NCBI GenBank assembly: GCA_022414725.1
Contig: CM039462.1
Span: forward strand, 174,201,697 to 174,265,696
Length of the DNA: 64,000 nt
Origin: Microglena sp. YARC
Taxonomy: Eukaryota > Chlorophyta > Chlorophyceae > Chlamydomonadales > Chlamydomonadaceae
Direction: 5' to 3'
Below are positions 51,126 through 62,700 of the stretch, in pieces; the stretch's first letter is position 1; each line of letters starts with the position of its first letter. Under the pieces are notes generated by a model, which saw only the letters and a list, made by a program, of their open reading frames with translations, was not told where the DNA came from and did no database searches. The position numbers were made by a program, and so were the translations under genes.

Positions 51126-51680
51126 CGTGTTTGTGCTACCCATGTCCACACCGCCTGCATACGGCGATTCATCCTCATGAAGAGCATCATGGAAAACTTG
51201 GTTTTCTACGTACCGCTCTAAATCACCGCCCATGCGTCCAGACAGAGAAAGGGAAACTTGGTACCTGCAATCCTAGGAGCTTCTCTATTATCATGCCAAA
51301 AGGCAGACGAAGGAGGGATCGCTTTCTATCGCGCCGAAGGCAGTGGGTCCGATAGCTGTGATCGTGCCCATCAAGAGAAGGCCGAGCTTCAGGTCACTGG
51401 TCGTACTCGATACTCGGTTGGCTTGGTCTCGAAACTCGTAACGGCCACGCCAGGGTTAAATGCCTCAGGGTTTGCCCTCCGCCCGCAATAAACGACTGCC
51501 ACCTCACTTGCCACGCGATTCTTCTCCTTCTGCTCCTGCTGGGCAAAGGTTCTTCAACCTTTGGATCCATTCATTCATCTGCGTAACCCCATTGGGTGCA
51601 GCAAGCGCGTCTCCCCATTCCCTAACCTCCCTGAACTACCACCCGCGACGCAGTCAATTTCTTGAACCATGATGCTATGC
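51126..51680 (-). CDS. Unidentified minus-strand gene, partial exons
   Basis: At least three coding-like segments. About 51632-51514 encodes VREWGDALAAPNGVTQMNEW and ends with a phase-2 GTGAGG donor. A segment near 51470-51385 reads ANPEAFNPGVAVTSFETKP in matching phase after an acceptor GGCGGAG. Exon 51264-51126, after TTGCAG, reads YQVSLSLSGRMGGDLERYVE and FHDALHEDESPYAGGVDMG, ending before GTATGT. The join between the second and third is not resolved. An upstream segment and the 3' part are not found. No family recognised. Confidence 0.4.
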
Positions 51681-52134
51681 GGATCCTCTAGCGCCCAGAG
51701 GAGGGAGCGCCAGAGCAAGCTTGCATTTCACACGTCCATAGTTGTATTTTTAGCTGTCGGGGCGTGGTAAGTTGATGAGACGGCAAGTTGGGGCGTTTCT
51801 AGCGCTAATGCTTTCTGGAAGGGTGGTGGGCGCAGACGGCCACCCCCAATCCTAAGTTTCGGCAACAGTGGGAATGCACTCCTACATGCTTTCAAAGGCA
51901 CGTTCATGACGCTCTTAAGCATGCTTTTGCGTTATCGGTTCGATTAGGCTGGTAAGAAGCCTGCATGCACGGGGAGGATGTTCAGATGCGACCGAGCTTG
52001 TCGGAGTCGAGGTTATCATGTGTGGGAGCAAAACGTACCAAACGCACGAATATGACGCTATTAACCAAATGGTTGCGGTAGCGGTGCGATTCGGCTAGCA
52101 AATAGACATTCATTCAAGGGCAGCATACTCAGGT

Positions 52135-54212
52135 ATGACCCAGCCTGTCGGAGTCGAGGGTATCACGCGAGGCGTAGCAGCAAAGCGTACCAAACGCAAA
52201 CTCGTGACAAAAGGTACAACGTATTCCAAATATCGTCCAACGAAACCAAAGCATATCGTGCTATGCGTCAGGATTCATTCCCAAGAATACGACTCTTCGC
52301 CACCAACTGTCCAGGAGCAGTTAGTTAGTTAGCTGCCAGGAAGGTGTTCAGAACCATTCAGCTAGCTAGCCAGCTGAATGCATCCCTCTGCAAAAGTACT
52401 AAGTTACAGTCATCCCACCATCCTGTGCGTGTCCTCTAAACCAGCTGTCTTGATGCATGCGCAGTGTTCAAGGTGTCCGATGGTACCAAGGCATTGACAA
52501 CAATGAGGTAAGTCCAAGCCTGGATGATGCTGTGCCTGGCTTCAGCACACAGAGTTACAAGTATCCTAGAAGTTGAAAGTGTGACACCAGTCTTTGTGCC
52601 TGTCAACGCCCTGCCTCCTATACCTAGCTCAGATGCTCATGGGCATGGCTCAATTGCATGGGAAAGGTATGCCCTTGCACCTTGTTTTCTTTGCAGTCTT
52701 CAGTCAAAGTATGGATTCTGGGATCAAGCTCAAGACCACACATTCTTTACATTTTGCATTAGCACAGTAGCCACTGCTCATACGGCACATATCCAATATA
52801 TTCCTCTTCCCATGTCTTGCGCAGTGCAGCAGTCATTGCCCAACCTTTACCCAACATAATATAATGTGGTATTGTCCACCTAGCCAGCAGCCATTGCTAT
52901 CATGTGCACAATAATTAATCGCTAGCATGTACGCAATAATTAATCGCTAGCATGTACGCATTTATTCATTAGCGCATTTATCACACTGCTGATCAGCAAT
53001 ATAGCCCCACAACAATTATGTCTATCTTGCTTCTACCTTAGCAGGATTCTGGTATGTACGTCCCTCAAGACAGCGATCTAGTGGGGCGCGGATTTCAGCG
53101 CCGCCTTCTAGAACAGCAGGTAAGTCACTCAGTTAAAAGTTTCTCACAGAGGCTCTACATATTTTTAGGCTTCGCACCATACCTGAGGCCACTGCCCATA
53201 TGCTAAAGAAAGAGGGCTTCCATGGTGGGGGACCTAAACAATCATAGCTTTTATTTTCAGCTACTAGCAGTAGCTTCTAGGCAGCTCTCCTAACTGGCTA
53301 GACAGCCGAACCTGATACAACCTAGTGCACCTTGAAGCTGAACCAGCTTTCCTGAATTGTTGACATCTTGGGGCTTGGCTCAGTGGCTGGCCAGGGAAGC
53401 TGCCTAGAAGCTGCTGCTCGTAGCTGAAAATAAAAACTATGTAAACAATGGACGATGGATAATTTAGACGGGAGGTCAAGCTTGTTAAATGAACCCAGCT
53501 GTTAAAATGGTCACTGTCTTGGGGCACGTCACCACTTTGGTTGAAACGTGCAACTTGTAGGGTGTGGCGACCATTAGGTATCACAGTAAGTCCGTTTAGG
53601 TGTGGCTTATTACTAGGGACTGGCATATCATATGATGTTAACCAAAGGCAAGTATGGTATCATACACATGGCATCATATGATATTGTATATAATTGGTAA
53701 CTTTAGACTACCGTAATCAGACTGCCGGCATCATATGATGACATGATATCATATGGTATCATAATGCCGCTCCCTACAGTTATTCCCATTATGCCCAACT
53801 ACCGGGCAAGTTGTGAAGGAGCTGGCTGCATGCAAGCAGGGGCTGCCTGCGATACACTACAGAGATGCACAACATTAATATTGACTGATACTGATAAAAC
53901 TTCTGTACCTCCACGCAGCTAATGACAAAGGAACAGGAGATCCAGCACCTTCGGCGCCAGATAGATCGTGTGAGCATGGCAGCCAGGGTGGCCAATGTGA
54001 AGTCAGAAGCTGCAAATGAGTTGATTGCGGAGATGACGGATGATGTTCAGTCTGAGCGTAGAAAACGGAACAAGGCACAGTTAGCACTCTCTGAGAAGGC
54101 CTCCATGTTGCAACAATGTCAGGGCCAACGGGATTCCCTAGCTACTGAGGTGAATGATTGTGGAAGCCAGATAGTAGAAATCACCAAGGCGAGGTACAAG
54201 ACGTCGTTGTAG
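52135..54212 (+). CDS. Small coiled-coil protein, six exons, function unknown
   Basis: Exons: 52135-52213 (ATG; MTQPVGVEGITRGVAAKRTK), 52465-52507, 52553-52666, 52697-52766 (least certain), 53045-53119, 53919-54212, ending at TAG. Phases 1, 2, 2, 0, 0 all agree. The N-terminal third is basic and then Pro/Val-rich (TPVFVPVNALPPIPSSD). The last two exons encode a coiled coil starting near DSDLVGRGFQRRLLEQQ and continuing LMTKEQEIQHLRRQIDRV to the end KARYKTSL. Length about 225 residues. A related copy of the first exon's sequence lies just upstream at 51986-52050. No family recognised. The opening ATG is chosen by phase. Confidence 0.55.
53614..53776. mobile_element. Palindromic ATATCATATGAT MITE family, copy 3 (inverted)
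   Basis: Starts TAGGGACTGGCATATCATAT and ends ATGCCGCTCCCTA. Same family in the opposite orientation, in the intron before the last exon of the coiled-coil gene. Confidence 0.8.
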
Positions 54213-56250
54213 ATGGATTCTACAAATTTACTGCCCTGGACACCCCTGCCTGCCTTCCCCATATGTGCAAGCGCACCTTGGAGAAGCAGAAGCAGATGAG
54301 GCAAGCAGCTTTGCTAGCCTCCAGGGCTATGGAAACCCCATGGTCATTTCTTCCATGCTTGTCATACTACATTTCTACTACCCCACCACCGTTTCCACCT
54401 CACAGCGTTCCCTTCTAGCTATGCGTGTGCTTATAGTGATACATCAGGTATGGCACAGGGGCGTATTCCTCCCCCCCTCAACCTGTCCTGGGCAGTATTA
54501 CATGTGATTTGATTATGTGGTCTTCAGGCTGGGCATCGTCTGTTGACAGAGTACATTCTGTCACAGTTCTATAAGTGATTTTATTATGTGGTCTATCAGC
54601 CTTCAGGCTGGTCACCATCTACAGACTACATTATTTGCAGAGCCACTGAGATACAGGCCCTGGAAAGCACTGCATGCGATTTGATCAGCCTCCAGACTGG
54701 TCACTGTCTGCTGACCTTACTACATTCTTTTCAGAGACACTGAGATACAGGTCCTGGGCATTGATCCCCCAGGTATCACCAGTGCCTCTGCACCTACTCT
54801 CCTCTTGATATACCAACCCCAGGGCCCACTCTGCTTGGTCAACATGTGATTCTTCATGATCCAACATTCTTATGATGATGACCGCCACGGGTCATCACCA
54901 TTGTGGGCAATTCTTTATTGGAACCATTCTTCCATTAGCGCATTCTTCCATTCTCATCTGGCTAGGATTACACCAAGCCCCCCCCCCCCCCCCCCTCCCT
55001 CTTTGGCAGAAAAGGACAGCCCCCCCTCTGTCTGATACTAGCAGTGCCTTATTTAACTTATTGATCATTGATTTGTTGTGATATAATGCAGGACCTCCTG
55101 CTTAATGTGTTCTTCCTAGGGGGCAATCCCCTGCTTCAGTGCCCCAACCTGTGATACAACAAGTGTTGTAATAAATAGTTGATCTTTGAAGTGGGCCACT
55201 GTAGGCTTCCTTCACCTCCTTCAGGTGCCTAGGCAGCAGGCTACTTGCTGCAGCATTGGACTGCTTCATTTTAGTGAATTCAGGTCCCATCGCCGACTTG
55301 TGCAGTAGTGGCAACAATTTGTAACTTAAAATTGCCCACATGAACATGGTTACACGGCTCCACCCTTTAAGGCTGCTCACCATCTTCAATTAACTTGCAC
55401 TTGGTCACATTCCATTTCGACAAATGGTTCAATGGCTGAGCTCGTTGAATCGATGAAGGTGTGGGGTTCGAATCCCTTCGGGTGCGCTTAAGTTTTAGCG
55501 CCTTAGCGGTCGCTGTCAACCGCCATGGTAGCTTTGTCCAGGTAAAGTAGCAGCCCGTTCTCTGCCGCCGGAAGGCTGGGCTACCTTAATACCACGCCCC
55601 AGTTGGCATTCTCATTATGAACTTGGTCACATGGCTCCAGGCAATCAGGCTGCTCTTGAACCTGGTAGCATGGCTCCAGCCTGCAATGCTGCTCACTGTC
55701 TTTCCCACCAGCATTCAGAACAGTCTTCTGATCAAAATAGCATTGATCCAATCTCTCCATGCAATCTTTAATTGCATACCAGGTTATGCTTGCATTCTTC
55801 AGCATACAAATCAAGACTCATAACTTAACATTAAAAACCTCCTATCAAAATATATTTGATCTGATATCTCCGTATAATCATTGATGAACAGAGGCAAATC
55901 CTCTTGGCCTTCAAAATTTGTACTGCATACCGATGTATCAGGCAATGGGGAGGAATCACTTATATCCTAATTTGGGAAATCAGATTCGTCTCGCATTCAC
56001 AAGGACTTCATAGCTACATTTAAAACCACATGATCATCACCTTGGACTTCACCTAGATCCGAATAATCGATGAACACAGACGGCTTCTCTTGGCCGTCCA
56101 AGTGTGTATTGCAGTAATGACGAGGGAATTTTTTGTTATCAATTTGGGAATTCAGATTCTGATCATTTCGTCGCCTTTGGGTGGACTTCTCCTTGCTGAC
56201 GGTCTCTTAAGTGCATCATAAGGGGGTGGGGGCGCTGGGGGGGCCGGGGG
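54213..56250. other. Intergenic region between coiled-coil and DEAD-box genes
   Basis: No convincing exon. It contains four short GGCTSGTCACCRTCT-type fragments of family 5 (54530-54720, 55360, 55630), a poly(C) tract and a tRNA-like segment near 55440-55490 (TGGCTGAGCTCG, then GGGGTTCGAATCCC), which cannot form a full tRNA. The DEAD-box promoter is presumably in the last few hundred bases but no clear element was seen. Confidence 0.55.
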
Positions 56251-56751
56251 ATGTTGGCTTCCTCCAGTTGCTTGGCAGTACGGCGGCACCCTATCCAACC
56301 AGGTTATGAAACTGGAGGCGCTGCACCTATCTTTCGCACAAATTATCGCACCTCCTCTCTAATGCACATCAACTTGAAAACACTTAAGCCGCGTTTGCAA
56401 TTGCCGCGCGGGGCGATTCCGCCCGTGCTTTCGGTCCGGCCATGCGGCAGGGCGCAAACAGTCCTCAGACCTGTCTGTAGGGTGTCGATTGAGGACGCCC
56501 CTGTAGCGACTATTGCTGTCGAGCATGAGGATATCGCTTCAGCTGCTGTCGAGCATGAGGGTATCGCTACTGCTGCTGTCGAGCATGAGGATATCGATGT
56601 AGCTACTGTCGAGCATGAGGATATCTCTGCTGCTGTTGAGCAGGATGGCATCGCTGTTGCTGCCGCTGAGCAGGATTCTGTCGCTGCCACTGTGGCCTCT
56701 GAAATTATATTGAAGACGTTTGAGGACGTTGGGGTGGACCGGCTGTTTCTC
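56251..56751 (+). CDS. DEAD-box helicase exon 1: transit-like N-terminus and VEHED repeat
   Basis: From the ATG at 56251 the exon reads MLASSSCLAVRRHPIQPGY, poor in acidic residues for the first 80 or so, with many Arg, Ser and Pro, as in chloroplast transit peptides. About residues 90-140 hold five near-repeats of VEHEDIA (30- to 33-bp DNA repeat) and two of VEQDGIA. It ends LKTFEDVGVDRLFL before GTAAGT, which supplies the upstream Phe-Gly part of the DEAD-box Q motif. The start codon is the first ATG of an open frame; targeting is inferred. Confidence 0.75.
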
Positions 56752-59700
56752 GTAAGTGGGCATGAGTCGCCGTCCCTGGGCGGGGTGGTGGGGGAGGGGG
56801 GCACAATTGCTTCCTCGCCTAAGACGAATGTGTAGAAGAAGGTTAAGTGGTTCCATGCAGCAGAAAACTTTTGCCATGCTGTCCTGATTACACTCTCCTC
56901 TTAAAAGCTATCCCTCAATTCAGGTGGATTGTGCACATGTTATGCATGGGCAGGGTGGTGGTGAAGGAGGAGGGTTGGCTTGCTTCCATGTCTTGGATTT
57001 TTTTTTGCCATGCTATCCTGATCACGCTCATCATGTTGAAGCTTTCTCTCAATTGATGTGGGGTATGCTTATATTATGCAAGTTATGCAGGCCTAGGTAT
57101 AGGAGATACTTTGTTTGTTGTTACTAAAGCTATACTTTACATAGTATAGTATAGCTTATATACAGTCCAGGGGTACCCAACTAGGCTGAAGGGACTTAAA
57201 GGGACCAACAATTATAACAGGGATGGCCGGGGACGGCTACAAAAACTGATGAACTGAACCCCAAACAATATTTTTACCGACGGGGGGCCTGAGTTTTTGC
57301 TACAGTGATGATTTTATCATACAATAGGATGAAATATAATGAACATAGGAAGTACATGCAAAGTGCAGTTCCTCTTGTTATCAAGTGACCTGTATGCATT
57401 GAAAGGAGTGCTATCCCCGCCAGATGTAATGTATCAATCCATGCCATGTGTCAATCGTGGATATGCCATGCAAGTCAACGGTGGTCTATGTTCTAGTTAG
57501 AATGCAGGATGTATGTAGTTGCTGGCCGGCATGCTTCTTTGCAATATAGCATGTATTTTCCTGCATGCCTGCGTCCATGCATATCAGCACATGCCAAGTG
57601 TGCAAGTTGTCAGGGGGTCATTACATGGAGGGGTGCGCTGTTCTGTGCGCCAGCTTCTATGCATATTTCCGTGAAATTGCCATACAAAATGTCACCCTTC
57701 TGTATTTTCATGCATTTCAAATGTCACCATGAGTCACACAAAACAATATTTGTAAACATGAAAAGTGTCGTCAAAAATTGCGCTGGTCGCACGCAGTATG
57801 ATGACAAATATTGGAGTGGAGTTCCCCTCCCATATTCAAGAAGCAACCATCCCACGCGTGATTAGCAGGGAGAAGGTCGCCCTTTAAAGACATTTAACTA
57901 TAATATGTACGCAGAGGATTAGCAGCCTGCAGGCTGATACCAGGGCTTTTTCCCTGCTACTTATAGCGATAGCTACCTGGGACACCATTTTGGCCGAATC
58001 CGCTACCCTGGCACCAGAAAGCTGAACCCCCTGAGGCGATCCTTATGGCTGCCCTACCCAAATCACTACCTGGACCTCACCCGTGGAGAATATCAAATCC
58101 CTGAAAGCTACCAGAAGACTCCCTTTCCGAAACGAAAAGAAAAACTGGCTGATACGCCATCACTAACCATCAGCAGCCATACGCACCACTCACTCACGCA
58201 CTCACGCACTCATACAAACACACACAGGAGGGCCTCAAAAAGATGGGAGCAGAGTTCCCCTCCCCCATTCAAGAGGCAGCCATCCCGCACGTCATGAGCG
58301 GACAGAATGTCGCCCTGCAGAGCTACACAGGCTCTGGAAAGGTGAGACTGACAGCCTGGATTCATATGTTGGGATGTTAGTATTGTACTGGTCCCTAAGA
58401 TTATCAGGTGGTATATCATACAATATTGTACAATATATAATTCGATATATCTATACAATATTGTACTTGACAACCCTACATATGTGTATGTTACACAGGT
58501 GTCACCACATAGGGGCAAGGTTGGAAGGATGGGGGCAAGCTTGGAAGGATGGGGATCAGTTTTTTTATTTCAGATTTCTGTAGGGCAGGTTGTGTACCTA
58601 CTCGGGCTACTCAAGCCTGATTTCAGGATTGTAGCGTAGCGCATGGCATAGTACGAAGCGCGGAGCCTGGGGGGGGGTAAAGGGGCATCGCCAAACCAAA
58701 GTGTCGCCATGCAATGACAGAATGGCGACGCAGTGGCGACGCGTCGTCGAAAACAAAACTGGTTGGAGATGTTTGCACTCTGCTCTGCTTCAACACCTTA
58801 TCTTGACGTGCTTCATAGCTGCTGTCTATCCTAAATGTGGTGGGACCGGCACATTGTATGATGTTGACCAAAGGCGAATATGATATCATGTGCTGTCATA
58901 CAGCTTGCATCACATGATATTGTGTATAAATGGTAACCTTAGCCTAGTTAGACTGCCGGCATCATATGATATCATATTGCCGTGCCCTACAAATGTGAAC
59001 ATCGATTCGCTCTATTAGATGTGAAATCCTGGTATTGTCAGGTTTCGTCAAACTGTGTATAGCATGTCTATATTATTGGGTTTATTTACTCTTACTTCAC
59101 TTCAGGAAGATAAAAAAACAATTACGCTTCACCACCTCATCTTGAGGTGCTTCATGTGCTTCCCCGCAGAATTTCTTTTAATTTAGACTTTTTAGGTGAT
59201 ATTACAAACCCATTTAAAACAATATTGTTAAGACACTTGGAAGTGCGGCAATAGCCGTAAAAAGGTTGGAGATGTTGGCACCGAACAAACTCTCAACGAA
59301 AAATCTAAGTTAAACGATTGCGAACTTGAATTTATGTTGTCATTCTACGCACTTAAAAAGAATTCCAGATTTGTGTCAATTCAGCATACTCAAAACTATT
59401 CAACTTCAAATTCTGATTCAAAACTAAAGTAATCCCTCATCTGCCCCATCCCCTTATCTCAACGTTCCTCGTGTGCTTCCCTGCAGACCCTTGCTTTCCT
59501 CCTGCCCGTTATTACAATGGCCCTACGACGCGCCGAGAAGCTTTACAGTGAGAAGAAGGTTGTACCACTGCAGGTATGTGGCACTGTAATGCTGTCGTTA
59601 GGGTGTGATAAATACATAAGCAGTAGGCCTTATTACAGGGCGTGAGGTTGAGGGGGCCAGCCCGTTTGCTTGCACTGGGACCAACCACCAATATATGTGA

Positions 59701-62700
59701 CAGTACTGCTGTCGTTGTACGTATCTACACGTTTGCTTGTCTTGCTTTGTTTCCTTTCCTGTTTTGCACAAGTATTGTGTTTCATCGAATCATCGTATTA
59801 CGTGCTTTAGCTGAGTATAGTATTTTCCTCCATACTATATTGTGTTCTCTTATGCGTGCGCACGATACAAATACAAATGCACTATTTCAACCTACAGGCT
59901 GTCATCGTCGCACCAGGCCAAGAGCTAGCCATGCAGATAACGCGAGTGGCCCACGCCATCTTCCCTGACGAAGGGCGCAAGATGGTGCAGCAGTGTATTG
60001 GAGGCGCAAACCCTCATCGTCAGATCGAGGCCTTGCGTGCGAACAAACCCATTTTGGTGGTTGGCACGCCTGGGCGTCTGGCTGACTTTGTGAGGAATGG
60101 CAAGCTGAAGCTGCACAAGTGCCCAGTGCTTGTCATGGATGAGGTGGGTGTATGAGGGGAAGGGGGACGGGGATATAGCAGGGGTGGTGGGTGAAGGAGG
60201 GTTGTCACAGAGGGGGGGAGTTCACTTTGTTAGGACCTTCCAGCTGAAGCTGCACAAGTGCCAAGTGCTAGTGATGGATGAGGTGGGTGCATACTAGGGG
60301 TATAGCGTGGGTGGTGTGGGGGTGGGAGGCTGGGGGAGGGGGGGTAAGCCAGGAGTATCGTGTGGGTTGTGGGTGAAGGAGGGTTATCACAAAGGGGGGG
60401 GAGACTTTGGCAGTTATGGAAACTTGAAACTGTCTACGTGCCCAGTGCTGATGATGTATGAGGTGGGTGTATGCCTGGGGAGGGGGTATAGCACGGGTAG
60501 TGGGTTGTGTGGGTGGTGGTGGTGGTGGGGGTAAGCCAGGGGTATTGTGTGGGTGGTGAGTGAAGGAGGGTTACCACAGAGGGGGAGGGATTAAACTTTG
60601 TTAGGAATGGAAAGCTGAAGCTGTTGAAGTGCCCAGTGCGAGCCCTGGATGAGGTGGGTGTATATCTGGGGAAGGGGTATAGTATGGGTTGTGGGGGTGG
60701 TTTGTGCATGTGTGGTGGTGGTGTGTGTGTGTGCGGTGGTGGTGGTGTGTGGGGGGGGGGGAGCCAGGGGTATTGCGTGGGTGGTGGGTGAAAAAGGGTT
60801 ACCACACAGGGGGAAGTGAACTTTGTTAGGACTGGACAGCTGAAGCTGTAGAAGGGCCCAGTGCTAGTGATGGATGAGGTGGATGCACTGTTTTTTGTGT
60901 GTGTTACGCGTCGCAAATTGATTCCCCCCAAAACCGGCAGAGGGCGAAGCGCAGAGCCTGGGGGATTCGGGGGGGCATTTCTGACAAGTTTTGCCAGACC
61001 CATGCGTCGCCATGCAGCAAAAGAAATGCGACACGTCGTTGGAAAAACATTGGGTTGGTGTATGCCAGGGGTATAGCGTGCCTTAACATTATATCCCCTT
61101 CCTTCTCCCAGGCAGACCTGCTCCTTGCGCCCAACTTTGCCGAGGACACGGCCCACATCATCATTTCCCCCCTTCTTTTCCCCCATGTCATACTCAGCCC
61201 CACTAAACATAGTACCCCTTCCTTCTCTCAGGCAGACCAGCTCCTTGCGCCCAACTTTGCCGAGGACATGGCCCACATCACAGACCACTGTGGCAAGCGC
61301 TTGGACTTCCCCCGCCAAACCGTGTTGGTCAGTGCGACTCTCACTCAGAGTGTCCTGGCCAAGTCAGAGAAATGGTGCCCCTCCCCATTGTACGTCACGG
61401 CTGGCGGAGCCGCCCCAACTGTTATGCCCCCCACCCCAGGGGGCTTCTCTCTCTCCCCCGCAAGTACCAGCGCAGGTGTGTGTATGTATGTATGTGTGCG
61501 TATGTATGTCGCAGTCCAGGGGTCGGCCAAAGGGACTTGCCCAACCGTGACAAGAAGGGCTAAAAAGAAAATGCATTGATGAACTGAACCCCAAGCAATC
61601 GTTTTACCGACGGGGGCCCTGCGTTCGTGCTATAGTGATAATCTAATTCTATGATTGTATGCTGGTAAACACTCATACACCACAATCCAAATTTAATTTC
61701 ACAATTGTAACCAGCGCAGGTGCTCCCAGTGCCGCACCAGCGCCAGGGTGGGGGTGGGGAGTCCAGGGATGGGATGCCCCAGGAAGCAAGTTGGGCCCTA
61801 AGACACAAGGAGCGGCTGGAGGAGTGGAGGCAGCGGATGGGCTAGTGCCGACCATGCCACCACAGTTGAAGCACGTGTACATTGTGGCGGAGCATCGACA
61901 TAAGGTGGACTGCTTGAGGAAGAGCATCAACGCGCTTGACTCGCAACGCTCGCTCGTGTTCATGAACTTCCAACAGAGGCTGAAGGATACTATCTTCAAG
62001 CTGAGGGCCAAGAAGATGCCGGTGAGTGTTGCGTGGTTCATCGTGATGGTGGTGGTGATGATGGTTGTTGTTATTGTCATTGTATGAGAGGATTCCCCCC
62101 AACAAGGTGCTTGTGTTTATAAACTTCCAACAGCGGCTGAAGGATACTATCTTCAAGCTGAGGCCCCAGAAGATGCCGGTGAGGGTTGCGTGGTTCATGA
62201 TGGTGATGGTGATGGTGAGGGTTGCGTGGTTGATGGTTTGTTATTGTATGAGAGGATTCCCCGCAAGGAGGTGTTTTTGTGTATGTTTGGTGTGCTTGTG
62301 CTTAAAAACTTCCAACAGAGGCTGAAGGATACTATCTTATCTAAGCTGGGGGCCAAAAAGATGCTGATGAGGGCTCTGATGTTGATGAGTATGATGGTTG
62401 TTGTTATTTATTTTTATATTGTTATTGTACGAGAGGATTTCCCCCCCAAGGAGGTGCTAGTGTTTGTGAACTTCCAACAGAGGCTAAAGGACACTGTCTT
62501 TAAGCCGAGGGCCAAGAAGATGCGGACCGGTTATTCGTTTTAATGAAGAGTTGTTTTTGTTGTAATAAATCGTTTTTTTATGAATCGTCTTGATGTAATA
62601 AATGGTTTTCTTGTTTTACTGAGGAGTTGTTTGTAATGATGATTTTTCATGATGAGCCTAATGAAGATGTTTGTATTTGTAGACCACCCCCAACACTTGA

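Larger units (their letters stand above)
56752..58227. other. DEAD-box intron 1
   Basis: 1.48 kb holding a family 1 copy (57150-57310), a diverged copy of exon 2 (57811-57884), and a short family 5 fragment (57915). No other coding-like sequence. Confidence 0.75.

Noticed and set aside
55429..55500. tRNA gene
   Set aside because: It has a good B box (GGTTCGAATCC) and A-box-like start, but no matching acceptor stem or anticodon arm could be drawn. Probably a tRNA-like fragment of a retroposon.
60434..61318. Long minus-strand open frame (294 codons)
   Set aside because: It runs antisense across the DEAD-box intron array and exon 5; its HPPPH-type composition comes from the GGTGGGTG repeats.
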